64,000 nucleotides of DNA from Leptospira semungkisensis (GCF_004770055.1 NZ_RQEP01000005.1:806001-870000); one strand, 5' to 3'; positions 18,504 through 28,076 are shown, counted from the first letter of the stretch. Numbers and translations are program-made. The notes: generated by a model from the letters alone, not told the origin.

Positions 18504-20054
18504 ATGCGAAACAAGCTATTTAGTAAAGAAATTATCTCCAATGCGAGACTTACCTTCGCGTTTCTATTGGGGATTCTGGGAGCCGGTTCTTCCGAACTTG
18601 CTGCCGGGAGCTATGGGGACATCTACGGTGCTCACCCGACCGCAGCCGGAATGGCGGGCGCTCAAACTGCTACCGTAAACAACTCGTCCGCAGTTTTTTA
18701 TAACGTTGCGGGACTCGGAAGAATGAATGAGGCGGACCTATTCTCCGCATATTTAGACCAAAGAGATAAGGATAAAGAAGCGGCAGCAAATGCTCCGGAT
18801 GCTCCTAAGGATGCACAAGGCAATCCAATTCCTCAGGATGGAGGTCCGGTTCTAGCAAGTGATGTCCAAGATACACCAGGAACAACTGGTCCTTGGTACA
18901 AGAGAGCTTGGTATAACTTAAAAGATGGAATGTTTACTTACAGACCTCTTCCTCGCCCGACTCGCCCTTTGCATGAAGTTACATTCTTAGGAACGTACGC
19001 AAATCCGACTCTAAAGAACAACGCTCCTAAGAACGAGAACACAAAGAACCCTGACGATAGCTTTGTCGGTTTGGGTTTCACTATGAACTTGAATGAGATC
19101 TTCGATGTAGGTAGAACGATCCGTTTCGGTTTGAACGCAATTCTTCCTGCTACCGGAAACTTGATGGTAGTGAACGACCAGAACCCAACTGTTCCTAGAT
19201 ACTTGCAGTCAGGAAAGAGCGATGAACGTCCTACCATCATGGCGGGTGTGGGAGTCGAGCTTTGGAAGGATCGTCTCTTTGCGGGTATCGGTATGACTGC
19301 GTTAGCAGGAGGTTCCGGTGCTATCTTATTGAAAGACGTTCCGATTTCTCCGGATCCAGTGCAGGCAAACTCTCAAGTAGTATTGACATTAAAGCCAATG
19401 ATCAATCCTACATACGGTCTTCAGTTTACTTATGGTAAATGGAATATGGGGGTCTCTTACAAGAGAGAAACTTATTTATCTGCGGATCCGATTCCTGCAA
19501 GAGCACAAACCACTCTCTTAGGGATCCAATTGGATTTCGATCTTGCTCTTTTGGACCAGTACAACCCTAGAGTTTATTCTTATGGAGTCGGTTTCAGACC
19601 ATTCCAAAAGATCCTAATCAACTTCGATATCAACAGAGAGCAGTGGAGTCTTTATCAGCTTTCTCGTATCAAAGAAAAATATTCCGAGCCTCTTAATTTT
19701 CATGATACTACGAACTATCGTTTGGGAGCTGAGTATGCTTTCCGTCCTTCCGTTAAGTTTAGAGCTGGTATAGGTAAGAGACCTAGTCCTGTTCCTATAT
19801 ATCATGGAGCGAATAACTGGATGGATAATGATCGTATCATTTATAGCGTAGGGTTCTCTTATCTGTTTAGTGGAAGGAACTATGCCTTCTTAAAAGACAG
19901 GCTCAGAAATCCTGTGATCTTCGACTTTGCGATCATGAACCAACAATTGTCCAGCGTTGGAGTTACAAAATATAATCCTACGGATAGAAATCCTAGCTAT
20001 AGCTATGGTGGATATATTTGGTCCTTCAACTTTTCAGTGAGTTTATTCTTCTAA
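18504..20054 (+). CDS. FadL/OmpP1/TodX-family outer membrane transporter
   Basis: 516 residues. A signal sequence covers about residues 1-36. The mature N-terminus holds the family's hatch-type motif: GDIYGAHPTAAGMAGAQTAT, then NSSAVFYNVAGLGRM. Beta-strand alternation runs through the rest, and the protein ends in a C-terminal aromatic strand (WSFNFSVSLFF), expected for an outer-membrane barrel. A Pro/Ala/Asp-rich insertion at about 90-120 is likely an extracellular loop. The family moves fatty acids or other hydrophobic compounds across the outer membrane, which fits Leptospira's use of long-chain fatty acids as carbon source. A strong ribosome-binding site (AGGAAGGGACA) precedes the ATG, and a terminator follows. 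Confidence 0.88.
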   Translation: MRNKLFSKEIISNARLTFAFLLGILGAGSSELAAGSYGDIYGAHPTAAGMAGAQTATVNNSSAVFYNVAGLGRMNEADLFSAYLDQRDKDKEAAANAPDAPKDAQGNPIPQDGGPVLASDVQDTPGTTGPWYKRAWYNLKDGMFTYRPLPRPTRPLHEVTFLGTYANPTLKNNAPKNENTKNPDDSFVGLGFTMNLNEIFDVGRTIRFGLNAILPATGNLMVVNDQNPTVPRYLQSGKSDERPTIMAGVGVELWKDRLFAGIGMTALAGGSGAILLKDVPISPDPVQANSQVVLTLKPMINPTYGLQFTYGKWNMGVSYKRETYLSADPIPARAQTTLLGIQLDFDLALLDQYNPRVYSYGVGFRPFQKILINFDINREQWSLYQLSRIKEKYSEPLNFHDTTNYRLGAEYAFRPSVKFRAGIGKRPSPVPIYHGANNWMDNDRIIYSVGFSYLFSGRNYAFLKDRLRNPVIFDFAIMNQQLSSVGVTKYNPTDRNPSYSYGGYIWSFNFSVSLFF

Positions 20055-20109
20055 ACCTTCCCGATTCGGGCTTAATTAAATAACGTTCGTTATCCGATAG
20101 CCCCTTATG

Positions 20110-20145
20110 CGAGGCGGAAATTCATCCGCCTCGATTCTTTTTCTT
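20110..20145 (+). terminator. Intrinsic terminator of the FadL-type gene
   Basis: A perfect 9-bp GC-rich stem (CGAGGCGGA with TCCGCCTCG, loop AATTCA) is followed by ATTCTTTTTCTT. It overlaps the longer frame of the next gene and argues for that gene starting later. Confidence 0.88.
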
Positions 20146-20187
20146 GACCGACCGAACGCTATAGAGAAATTCGAAGACGGTTTAGAG

Positions 20188-21480
20188 ATGGAAAAGAATA
20201 TCATAGAGTTAATCACTCCCGTTTTCTTCGTATTAGCTGCTGTTGAAGTGCTTTGGTCCTTATTCGGATCCAAACCCTTTTATAGATTTAAAGATTCCGT
20301 GAACAATCTATCCGCTGGGATATTCATGCAAGTGTTCACAGTGTTCATTACCCTGGGCTTGATGGCGGTCTATTCCTGGGTATATGCAAAATTTGGAATT
20401 TTCAATATTTCTAATGGATCCTGGATAGCTTGGGTTCTCTGCTATGTATTGGCGGATTTTTTCTATTATTGGTATCATAGATTCGGACATGAGATTAATA
20501 TTTTCTGGGCTTCTCATGTGGCTCACCACCAAAGTGAGGATTATAATTTCACCGTCGCTTTACGTCAGGGAGTTCTTCAGAATACATTCTCTCTCCCTTT
20601 CTATCTTCCTTTAGCGGTGATGGGATTTCCTCCAGTCATGTTCATTCTATGTATTCAGATCAATTTTGCGTATCAGTTCTGGCTGCATACTCGCGCTATT
20701 CCCAAGCTTGGGATCTTTGAGTGGGTTTTCAATACACCTTCTCAACACAGAGTGCATCACGGAAGAGATCCTAAATATATTGATAAGAATTATGCGGGAA
20801 CTTTCGCGATCTGGGATAGAATGTTCAGTTCTTTTAAAGAAGAAGAGGAAGAGCCTATCTTTGGGATCGTTAAACCTATGCAGACTTGGAGTCCTATTTG
20901 GGCGCAATTTCATTACTTCGAAGAACTTCTTCTTCTCTCATTGAAAACCAAGAACTGGAAGGATAAGTTTAAGGTTTGGATCATGCCTCCAGGATGGAAG
21001 CCTGCCGATCTGGGAGAGTCAGTGGTTCCTCCTGAGATCGATAGAGTGAATTATAAAAAATTCAATACTGAGATCCCTTATACTCTTACTCTTTATAGCA
21101 TTACTCAATTCTTCTTTGGATTGGGTGCCGCTATGGTGTACATCGAATTTAAGAAGGAACTTCCTCTCTTAGAGATGATTGTTCTGGGATTCTATGTTCT
21201 TTGGACTCTTTGGAATATCGGAGCAATCTTTGAATTAAAGACTTCCGGAATGGTTTCTGAGCTGATCCGTTTGGCTTCGATAGCTGCTTTGACTTATGTG
21301 TATCCTTTCGACTTCACTCATGTGGAGAAGTTGTTAAAGATCCTACCTTTGCAGACCTTGCAATATCTTCCGACTCTGATGCAACAGATTGCGTTGATCT
21401 CTTTCTGTGTATTGGGAGGATTCCTGATCTCTCAGAAAAGATTCTTTAGCATCAAAGGTTATTCTCCTAAGACGGTTTAG
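20188..21480 (+). CDS. Fatty acid hydroxylase / sterol desaturase superfamily membrane protein
   Basis: 430 residues with several membrane helices. The di-iron histidine clusters are present: WYHRFGHEINIFWASHVAHH, with HRFGH and HxxHH, and QHRVHHGRD further on. The long form with C-terminal extra helices resembles alkylglycerol monooxygenase/C-5 sterol desaturase relatives. The family uses O2 to hydroxylate or desaturate lipid chains; the actual lipid is unknown. The ATG at 20188 is chosen because upstream codons run through a terminator stem, and because MEKNIIELITPVFFVLAAVE matches the usual family N-terminus. The gene is monocistronic, with its own terminator. Confidence 0.85.
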   Translation: MEKNIIELITPVFFVLAAVEVLWSLFGSKPFYRFKDSVNNLSAGIFMQVFTVFITLGLMAVYSWVYAKFGIFNISNGSWIAWVLCYVLADFFYYWYHRFGHEINIFWASHVAHHQSEDYNFTVALRQGVLQNTFSLPFYLPLAVMGFPPVMFILCIQINFAYQFWLHTRAIPKLGIFEWVFNTPSQHRVHHGRDPKYIDKNYAGTFAIWDRMFSSFKEEEEEPIFGIVKPMQTWSPIWAQFHYFEELLLLSLKTKNWKDKFKVWIMPPGWKPADLGESVVPPEIDRVNYKKFNTEIPYTLTLYSITQFFFGLGAAMVYIEFKKELPLLEMIVLGFYVLWTLWNIGAIFELKTSGMVSELIRLASIAALTYVYPFDFTHVEKLLKILPLQTLQYLPTLMQQIALISFCVLGGFLISQKRFFSIKGYSPKTV

Positions 21481-21512
21481 GTCCTAAATTGTATCACTGA
21501 GTTTCTTTTGAG

Positions 21513-21541
21513 AAGCGCCTTAGTCCTAAGGCGCTTTTTTA
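21513..21541 (+). terminator. Intrinsic terminator after the fatty acid hydroxylase gene
   Basis: An 11-bp inverted repeat (AAGCGCCTTAG with CTAAGGCGCTT) closes a minimal loop and continues into a T-run ending at 21540. Confidence 0.85.
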
Positions 21542-21595
21542 TTCTTAGAAAATAAATTGACGAGACTCTCTAAGGAGAGTATCCACTTAGAACCT

Positions 21596-23701
21596 ATGAT
21601 TTCTCGGTTCTATCGCTCGATCTTCCTTCTTGTTCTACTGCTTTTATCCGGTTTTGGTTCCCAAGCCCAAGAATCGGGTCCTGCCGAAGGCGATGCTCCA
21701 GTTGCAATTACCGGCGAAGAGAAAGGCTCTAAGAATCCGATCCAAGTCTCCTACGCCAGGATCGATTCCGTTCTATTGTATTCGGACTTGGTTTATGTAA
21801 CTCGACAAACAGAAGTTAAACTTCCCGCCGGTTCTTCTGAAGTTCTTTTGGGAGAAGTTCCTATCTCTTCCTTAGATAAGAGTGTGATCGTAACTTTTAC
21901 CGATCCAAGTAAGAAATTCAAGATCAAAGGGATCCGAGTCTTGGAGAAGGCTTCTCGCAGAAAGAAATCGCAAGAAGCGGAAGACCTAGAAAAGAGAAAG
22001 GATGCCTTACTGCTTACCATGTCTACCAAGTCGAGGGAAGTGCAGGATCTTTTAGACTGGGAGACTTCGTTAAAGTCCATCAAGCCAACGATTAGAGAAG
22101 AGCAAGGCGCAGTGGAGAAGATAGACTCCGAAAATTTTTCCGGCTTTCGCAAGACCTATGCGGATCTTGTAGAAGGAAATACCAAACTTCGTTTAACAAA
22201 ACTTGAAGAATTGGATCGTATTCGAGAAGAATTCTATATCGTAACAACTAAACTCTCTCATCTTGCAGAAGGAGATACACTTCGCAGAAAGGAGATTAGG
22301 ATCGATGTCGAATCAGATGCAGCTTCTACCTTTCCTTTTGAATATAAATATTTGATCCGAGGTGCGATCTGGTATCCTCGCTATACGTTGGAGCTTCAAC
22401 CGAATGGACAAGAGGCGGAGCTTGGTTGGCATGCATTAGTCCGCAACGAGACTGGAGAAGATTGGAAGAATGTAAGGTTAGAATTTTCCACTGCTAACCC
22501 GAACCAAGATATTGATTTGCCCGAGTACAAAGAGCAAAGAATCAGTACAGTGCAAACCTATGTCCCAGCGAATGAATATTATCCTTCTGCGGAGAATATG
22601 TATAACAGAGATGTAGCTCCTTCTCCTAGCGCAGGTGCTGCTGCTTCACCTAAGAAAGAATCGAAGAGAATGGCTCCTGCAAAACCGATGGCTCAAAAGG
22701 CAAAGGCAGATTCTGCGAAGGAAGTATATGCGCAGGATCGATTGGAAGCGCAAAGTCCTTTGCAACAATCCAGAGCTCTTATCGAGGGAAATTATAAAGA
22801 CAGATCCAATTCTCTTCGAGTGGAAGAGAATATGAACCAACTCCAAGGTGAGTTGGTAAATCAGAAACATAGTTTTGATCGTGGCTCGTACGAAGAGTCG
22901 ATTCGTTATGGCAAAGAAGCTCTCAGAAGATTTTCCAGTTTGAGAGAAAGCTCTCGAAAAGAACTGAAAGAATTGGAAAATGAAGTGCAGAATCTCTTAA
23001 ACAGATCTTCTCAACTGAATTCGGATAAGAAATATTCAAATCATCTGATTGCTCCAGGAGTTTCTTCAGAAGGTTTTGATTTCAGATATGTAGCTCAATC
23101 CAGAGAGAGAATTCCATCGGATCGAACTTTGAACCGAGTATTCTTGAGAAAGAGGATGGTTTCGGTTCAGCCTGGCTACGAGACTTCTCCTTTAACAAGT
23201 GAAGATGTTTTTCTAAATATTGTATCTTCGAATTCGGAGAATGAACCTCTCTTAGCTGGACCTCTAGAAATTTATTCGGGTGAAAATCTACTCGGGACCA
23301 CTTCTGTTTCTACCTTAAAACCGGGAGAGACCATTCGAATGGAACTCGGTCCTGATAAAGATATCAAAGTGGTTCGAAGAGAAGAGAAATTGGAAGATAA
23401 GTCCGGGATTATCTCTCGCAGAAAAACGGTCCGCTATAAAGTCTCGGTCAATGTGAAGAACAACAAGAGAAGGTCAGTTCCTATTCGTTTGATCGATCGG
23501 GTCCCGTATACTGTGGATGATAGTGTGGAGATCAAGTGGACCCAAGGTGCAGATAAGCCTTTAAGTAAATCCGAAGAAGGGATCTTGACTTATGAATTCG
23601 AGTTGGGAGCCGGAGCGAGTAAGAAAGTCGAATTCGAATATACCGTCTCTTATCCTGCTGATAACGTATTAAGAGATTCTTTCGGAAACGGATCCTACTG
23701 A
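21596..23701 (+). CDS. DUF4139 (mucoidy inhibitor MuiA-like) exported protein, copy 1
   Basis: 701 residues from ATG 21596. A signal peptide is clear (RSIFLLVLLLLSGFGSQAQ). The N-terminal DUF4140-like domain has RIDSVLLYSDLVYVTRQTEVKLPAGSSEVLLGEVP. A coiled-coil-rich middle follows, then the DUF4139 beta domain with IRGAIWYPRYTLEL, NETGEDWKNVRLEFST and a C-terminal LIDRVPYTVDDSVEIKW. A low-complexity Ala/Lys/Pro insert (about 345-395) interrupts it. Function in the family is unknown; the name comes from a mucoid-phenotype gene. A TTG at 21557 extends the frame by 13 codons. AAGGAG lies near 21575, awkwardly placed between the two starts, so the start is uncertain. It is followed 9 bp later by a shorter homologue. 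Confidence 0.82.
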   Translation: MISRFYRSIFLLVLLLLSGFGSQAQESGPAEGDAPVAITGEEKGSKNPIQVSYARIDSVLLYSDLVYVTRQTEVKLPAGSSEVLLGEVPISSLDKSVIVTFTDPSKKFKIKGIRVLEKASRRKKSQEAEDLEKRKDALLLTMSTKSREVQDLLDWETSLKSIKPTIREEQGAVEKIDSENFSGFRKTYADLVEGNTKLRLTKLEELDRIREEFYIVTTKLSHLAEGDTLRRKEIRIDVESDAASTFPFEYKYLIRGAIWYPRYTLELQPNGQEAELGWHALVRNETGEDWKNVRLEFSTANPNQDIDLPEYKEQRISTVQTYVPANEYYPSAENMYNRDVAPSPSAGAAASPKKESKRMAPAKPMAQKAKADSAKEVYAQDRLEAQSPLQQSRALIEGNYKDRSNSLRVEENMNQLQGELVNQKHSFDRGSYEESIRYGKEALRRFSSLRESSRKELKELENEVQNLLNRSSQLNSDKKYSNHLIAPGVSSEGFDFRYVAQSRERIPSDRTLNRVFLRKRMVSVQPGYETSPLTSEDVFLNIVSSNSENEPLLAGPLEIYSGENLLGTTSVSTLKPGETIRMELGPDKDIKVVRREEKLEDKSGIISRRKTVRYKVSVNVKNNKRRSVPIRLIDRVPYTVDDSVEIKWTQGADKPLSKSEEGILTYEFELGAGASKKVEFEYTVSYPADNVLRDSFGNGSY

Positions 23702-23710
23702 GGTAAGAAA

Positions 23711-25366
23711 ATGAAACATTCAATAAATATAATGAACCAAAATATATACAGATTCTCGATCGCATTTCTTACATTGATATCTGTTCCGATTCTCGCCAAG
23801 GAAACGGTATTGCCTATTAAAGAGGTTACCGTCCATCAAGGAACCGCACAGATCTTAAGGACCGGAAAGGTCCAATTGGAACCTGGGGCAAATAAAATAG
23901 AGATCTCTTATCTTCCTGTTTCTCTTTTAGAAGAAACATTGACTGCGAGCGTAAGTGCTCCTCAGGTAGAGGTCACAGGTTCCAGAACATGGAAAGAAGA
24001 AGGGACAGCATCTTCTAATCCGGAAGTAGCTCAGTTGCAAAAGAAAGTCCAAGGGATGGAAAAGGAACTCGAAAGTATATTAGCAAAAGAGAATGATATA
24101 AAAGCGGAGAAAGAGCTTTTAGAGGAGTTCAGGACAAAGGTTTCCGAATCGGTAGGCCGCAATCTCTTGTATGGAAGAGTAGAAGAGGACGGAAAGCAAT
24201 GGGGAAACTATTTGAAAAGGACCAGAGACGACGCAGTCAGTCTATTTGCTGCTTGGGAAAAGATAGAGAAAGCAAAACAAAGATTGCAAACCGATTTAGA
24301 AGAGGCACGAGCTCAACTGACTATTTTACTTTCCCAAGCCGAGAAGAGTACTCGTATCACTTGGGTTCAGATCGTAAACACTAGTTCTGAAAATAAGACA
24401 GTCGATCTTCGTCTTAGTTATCTCGTATCAAATGCTGACTGGAGACCCGCGTATATTCTTACTGCAGAGGATTCATTGAGCAAGGCTCGCTTGGAGTATA
24501 TTGCGGAGATCCGCCAAGAAACAGGAGAAGATTGGAAGGGAGTTCTTCTTCTTTTATCCACCACTCGTCCTGATCTTTCTTTGAGAAGGAATCGTCTTCG
24601 TCCACAAAGACTATTCGATATAGAAACTCAATCGAAGCAAGAGGTTCTAGTAAATCAATCGCAAGCAGTAGGGGCCGCTCAGGTTGCCGACGAAGAATCC
24701 AATCTTCCTGCTTCGAACGATGCTGGTTCTTCCAGCGAAAGAGGAAGCGGTTTCTTGTTTAGATTACCCAAAGCGATTTCATTGGCTTCTCAGAAAGAGT
24801 CCAGAAAGTTCGAGATGCTTGCATTTACTGCTCCGATCAAGGTGAGAACTGTCGCAGCACCTCGGTATAAGCCGTTTCCTCTTTTGGAAGCGGATTTGCA
24901 GAATATAGGAGATTTTCCGATCCTACCTGGAGAAGTTTCCTTGTTCAGAAGTTCAGGTCTTGTAGGAAGAACCAAGATCGGATATGTGAGTCCGAAAGAC
25001 ACGTTAACCGTTTCTTTAGGAACGGAAGGAAGTCTTAGATTATCTTACCGTAAGGAAACGAATCAAACTAGAGAAGGGATTATCTCCAGCCAAAAAGTCT
25101 TCGAAAGAAGGGTATATCTTAGTTTGGAAAATTTCGGAAAGGAAAGTAAGACTGTGATCATCAGGGATCAGATCCCGATCTCAGAAGTAGCTAGCGTGAA
25201 AGTGGAAGTGAATCGAGACTCTACTACTTCCGGCTCTAAGGAATATCGGACGAATTCAGGCATCTACGAATGGAATTTGGAAATTCCTCCATCCGGAAAG
25301 AAAGAGATTAAATTGGAATACAGGGTAACCTGTCCGAGCGAATTCGATCTGAATTTCTTGCAGTAG
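23711..25366 (+). CDS. DUF4139 (MuiA-like) exported protein, copy 2
   Basis: 551 residues. Signal segment YRFSIAFLTLISVPILA, then VLPIKEVTVHQGTAQILRTGKV as in DUF4140. A charged helical region (about 105-210) follows, then the DUF4139 domain with VSNADWRPAYILT and RQETGEDWKGVLLLLSTTRP, and a C-terminal RDQIPISEVASVKVEV. It is a paralogue of the upstream gene but lacks its long low-complexity insert. The GAGGTAAGAAA ribosome-binding site is good. Adjacent, co-directed paralogues suggest a heteromeric envelope complex or sub-functionalised pair; that is inference. It converges on the VWA gene. Confidence 0.82.
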   Translation: MKHSINIMNQNIYRFSIAFLTLISVPILAKETVLPIKEVTVHQGTAQILRTGKVQLEPGANKIEISYLPVSLLEETLTASVSAPQVEVTGSRTWKEEGTASSNPEVAQLQKKVQGMEKELESILAKENDIKAEKELLEEFRTKVSESVGRNLLYGRVEEDGKQWGNYLKRTRDDAVSLFAAWEKIEKAKQRLQTDLEEARAQLTILLSQAEKSTRITWVQIVNTSSENKTVDLRLSYLVSNADWRPAYILTAEDSLSKARLEYIAEIRQETGEDWKGVLLLLSTTRPDLSLRRNRLRPQRLFDIETQSKQEVLVNQSQAVGAAQVADEESNLPASNDAGSSSERGSGFLFRLPKAISLASQKESRKFEMLAFTAPIKVRTVAAPRYKPFPLLEADLQNIGDFPILPGEVSLFRSSGLVGRTKIGYVSPKDTLTVSLGTEGSLRLSYRKETNQTREGIISSQKVFERRVYLSLENFGKESKTVIIRDQIPISEVASVKVEVNRDSTTSGSKEYRTNSGIYEWNLEIPPSGKKEIKLEYRVTCPSEFDLNFLQ

Positions 25367-25381
25367 AGAATTATAAAATAT

Positions 25382-25413
25382 TAAAGTAAAAGATCAGTCT
25401 TTGACTGATCTTT
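25382..25413. terminator. Terminator between convergent MuiA-like and VWA genes
   Basis: An 11-bp inverted repeat (AAAGATCAGTC with GACTGATCTTT, 3-nt loop) lies between the genes. Read on the minus strand it is followed by a T-rich tract (TTACTTTAAT), so it best serves the VWA gene, whose TGA lies inside the stem. On the plus strand it gives TTTCTCC only. Confidence 0.55.
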
Positions 25414-26488
25414 CTCCGCTTTTGTCTACTGGGTTCGGGATGCCTTGCATGTCCCAAAGTTCTAATTCTAAATTTAAAGAAAGATTTTTCGGGAGATGGA
25501 TTTTGAAGATTCCGTCTCCTTTCTGATCAACAAAGCAAGCCTGATCTGTTCGGATGACATTTTCCGGATGAGATGCCCGATGCACATTCCAGTCCTTTGG
25601 ATCGGAAGAAGGGGAGACGACCTGTTTTAAATTTAATAGTACGCATTGGTTGTTAGAATTCGCATTTTCGAATTCAAATCTTACCCCGTACAGATTTTCC
25701 TCGCGATCAGTGGGAAGCTTGTCTATTTGAATGATTCTCACCTTAGGAGTTTTTCGGTCTGTATTTGTTTTCGCGCGTTTAGCAACAGACTCTTGTTTTA
25801 ATAGATCATCCACTGCAGAATAAAAATCGCTGTCTCCATCCACGTTATAATACTTACCGTTTCCACTTTTTGCCAATGACTCCATGATCTTTTTTTCATC
25901 CGGCTTAAGTCCAAGACCGAGTACGTGCATTTTGAAATCGATTCCCTTTTGCTTTAAGATCTTAAGTTCTTTTTCAGGATCTCCATAACAACTTTCTACT
26001 CCGTCGGTCACGAGGATTAACTCTGTTGGGATCTTTCTTTTGCTAATATAATCTCCCGCGATGCGAATAGATTCTGCTAAAGGAGTCGCTCCAGAAGGTG
26101 TCAGACCGAAGAGCTTGTTCCTGAATTGAGGTTTATTTCCTTTTTCTAATGGTTGATACAGTCTCGATGACTGGCATCCGGGAAGACGATTTCCATAAGC
26201 GATAAATCCGATCTCAGTTTCCTCAGGCAATTGGTCCGCATAGTGTCTTACATATTTCTTGGCGAGATGGATCTTTTGGTAGATCCCTAAATACTCGTTC
26301 ATGGAACCGCTAGCATCTAAAATGAATAACTTTGCAGATTCAGTAGGAGAAGGAGCAGCTAGTTCCGGCGCAGAAGACAAGGAGGAGATTTGAAAGAAAG
26401 AACATAGTACGAACAAAATCGCTGAGATCTGAAAAGAACTCGGCTTTATATTCTTCTGATCATCGGAAAGCTGAAAAAGGGAAAGCAT
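25394..26488 (-). CDS. Exported von Willebrand factor A domain protein
   Basis: 364 residues. A hydrophobic segment at about 20-36 looks like a signal or anchor. The VWA domain starts with AKLFILDASGSMNEYLG; the MIDAS motif DxSxS is intact at 58-62, with the Thr in GATPLAESI and the Asp in LVTDGVESCYGDPEKEL. The domain ends around residue 215, and the last 150 residues have no recognised fold. Metal-dependent protein or ligand binding at the cell surface or periplasm is expected. It is convergent with the DUF4139 pair and about 90 bp from the cob genes, so it is not clearly part of either unit. Confidence 0.8.
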   Translation of the reverse strand: MLSLFQLSDDQKNIKPSSFQISAILFVLCSFFQISSLSSAPELAAPSPTESAKLFILDASGSMNEYLGIYQKIHLAKKYVRHYADQLPEETEIGFIAYGNRLPGCQSSRLYQPLEKGNKPQFRNKLFGLTPSGATPLAESIRIAGDYISKRKIPTELILVTDGVESCYGDPEKELKILKQKGIDFKMHVLGLGLKPDEKKIMESLAKSGNGKYYNVDGDSDFYSAVDDLLKQESVAKRAKTNTDRKTPKVRIIQIDKLPTDREENLYGVRFEFENANSNNQCVLLNLKQVVSPSSDPKDWNVHRASHPENVIRTDQACFVDQKGDGIFKIHLPKNLSLNLELELWDMQGIPNPVDKSGERSVKD

Positions 26489-26576
26489 AGTACGAGCCGG
26501 TTAATCCTCTTATCGGCGGCGCAAAATATTTCCTTAGTCTAAACTCTGGATTCTAGTTATGTCGGGTTCGGGGTTC

Positions 26577-27224
26577 TTATGTTGTCTTTCGATTCCAATA
26601 CGAAAGCTGAGGATAAGATCCATCTTCTCCGAAGCGAACTCGCACGCAAGAAACCGAGCCATACTCCAAGACTAATCGAAATGAGTTCTCTAAAGGAAGT
26701 CCTAAGGCAGACGCCGCTGCACATCGTATTGGGCCTCCATGACTGACCCAGATTTCCTTGTATTCGGAGGCCTCTCCTTCTTCTTTTTTGAGTTTCTCCC
26801 AGCTTCTTCCTTCTTGCAAGGAATCGGACCAGGATCCTAAGATTCTCGTTTGGAGTTCTTGGTATGTTTCTCCTGAGGGAGGTCTTCGATTTACGTAATC
26901 TTCCATCCAAGGTTCCGTTTCGGATCTTGGAATTTCTTCCCACAAGCGTCCTTCCCAATCTCCGAAATTGAGTTCTTGGATTCTTTCGTCTACCTTCCAA
27001 GCAGGAGAAAAGGAAGAAGATTCCATTCTCTTGCTGATGAATTCGGCAAGGCTATAGCAACGAAACAATGGGCTCGTACGGATGGAATGAACTTGAGAAG
27101 GCAACAGTCTTAGGACGTCCTCCGCTTCCTTCTCAAAGCTAGAAGGGAGGCCAAGATCCGTTTTTCCATAGCAAGTACCAGGTTCGACTTCCGGTGTCGT
27201 ATGACGTACTAAAATGATTTCCAT
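26577..27224 (-). CDS. cobC: Histidine phosphatase, probable alpha-ribazole-5'-phosphate phosphatase
   Basis: 215 residues of the phosphoglycerate-mutase-like histidine phosphatase superfamily. The N-terminus has the phospho-His motif (LVRHTTPEVEPGTCYGKTDLGL). The second Arg region is IRTSPLFRC, Glu is in LNFGDWEGRLWEE, and the second His is in VSHGGPIRCAAA. The 'P-E-x-x-x-G-x-C-Y-G-x-x-D' part is characteristic of CobC rather than glycolytic mutases. CobC removes the 5' phosphate of alpha-ribazole phosphate or adenosylcobalamin phosphate. Overlap by 16 nt with cobS and the upstream cobT support this. It is the last gene of the riboswitch-led operon. Confidence 0.85.
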   Translation of the reverse strand: MEIILVRHTTPEVEPGTCYGKTDLGLPSSFEKEAEDVLRLLPSQVHSIRTSPLFRCYSLAEFISKRMESSSFSPAWKVDERIQELNFGDWEGRLWEEIPRSETEPWMEDYVNRRPPSGETYQELQTRILGSWSDSLQEGRSWEKLKKEEGEASEYKEIWVSHGGPIRCAAASALGLPLENSFRLVLEYGSVSCVRVRFGEDGSYPQLSYWNRKTT

Positions 27225-28021
27225 GCCGAAAGGATTCCGATCAGATAAAGGATTTCAGTTACCTGTTGCACAGCTCCCAGACAATCTCCTGTATAACCTT
27301 CTAACCATCTCTTGTAGAAGTTGCGAAGATATAAGAACCCGAAGGATTGGAGTAAGAATGGAAATAGGATAAATCCCAGCACTAATTTAGAAGGCAAGCT
27401 GGAAAGATAAAAGAATCCGAACCACGGTAGAAATCCCCATACCGCCCCGATGAGCACGTTCGAAGTCTTCATATTCTTTACTATAGGCTTTGCCTTGGAA
27501 AGTTCATCTTCCCTTGCGTAAGGAATGGCCTTAGTCATCAAAAGTGCCCAGAATCTACTAGAAGAATGAGATGCAAAAATTGTAATGAACAAGATCTCAA
27601 TGGAGAGTCCGCTCATCGATCTATAGCAGGTGAATTTCAGAAGAAGGACTAGAATAATCCCGATCGTACCGAACGCGCCGATCCTACTATCCTTCATAAT
27701 ATCTAAGATCTTAGTCTTGGTCCATCCTCCACCGAACCCATCACATACATCGGTGAATCCGTCTTCGTGGAACGCTCCCGTGATTAAAACGGAAGCGGCC
27801 ATAGATAGTACGACACTTACTTCCCAAGGCAAAGAAAGATTTGCGAACCAAAGAACCAGGCTCGAGAGAAAAGCAACGATCCATCCTACGAACGGAAAGT
27901 ACCGGGAAGAAGAAGCAAGATATTCTTCGGAATGTTCCACCCAACCGGGCACAACGATTCGAGTATTGTATCTTACCGAAGAAAGGAAAATAATCAGTTC
28001 TTTTCGAATGAGTCCGAGCAT
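27209..28021 (-). CDS. cobS: Adenosylcobinamide-GDP ribazoletransferase (cobalamin synthase)
   Basis: 270-residue integral membrane protein with five to six hydrophobic helices. The conserved metal-binding region is GAFHEDGFTDVCDGFGGGWTKTKILDIMKDSRIGAFG (written here as a span near 86-122, with HEDG and DCDG-like acidic residues). It joins alpha-ribazole (phosphate) to AdoCbi-GDP to finish cobalamin. It overlaps cobC by 16 nt and follows cobT after 55 bp. CobU/CobP or CobY (cobinamide kinase/guanylyltransferase), needed for its substrate, is not in this window. Confidence 0.93.
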   Translation of the reverse strand: MLGLIRKELIIFLSSVRYNTRIVVPGWVEHSEEYLASSSRYFPFVGWIVAFLSSLVLWFANLSLPWEVSVVLSMAASVLITGAFHEDGFTDVCDGFGGGWTKTKILDIMKDSRIGAFGTIGIILVLLLKFTCYRSMSGLSIEILFITIFASHSSSRFWALLMTKAIPYAREDELSKAKPIVKNMKTSNVLIGAVWGFLPWFGFFYLSSLPSKLVLGFILFPFLLQSFGFLYLRNFYKRWLEGYTGDCLGAVQQVTEILYLIGILSAWKSF

Positions 28022-28076
28022 GCAGATCCGAGATTAAACTTCCCGGAGATTCAGGCAGCGAGAATTTCTTCTCGCA

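Noticed and set aside
20107..20187. Longer N-terminus of the fatty acid hydroxylase gene
   Set aside because: The added codons run through a perfect terminator stem of the previous gene and no ribosome-binding site precedes the ATG.
26557..27000. 147-codon Arg-rich frame antisense-phase to cobC
   Set aside because: It is an out-of-frame shadow on the same strand; the cobC frame carries all histidine phosphatase motifs.
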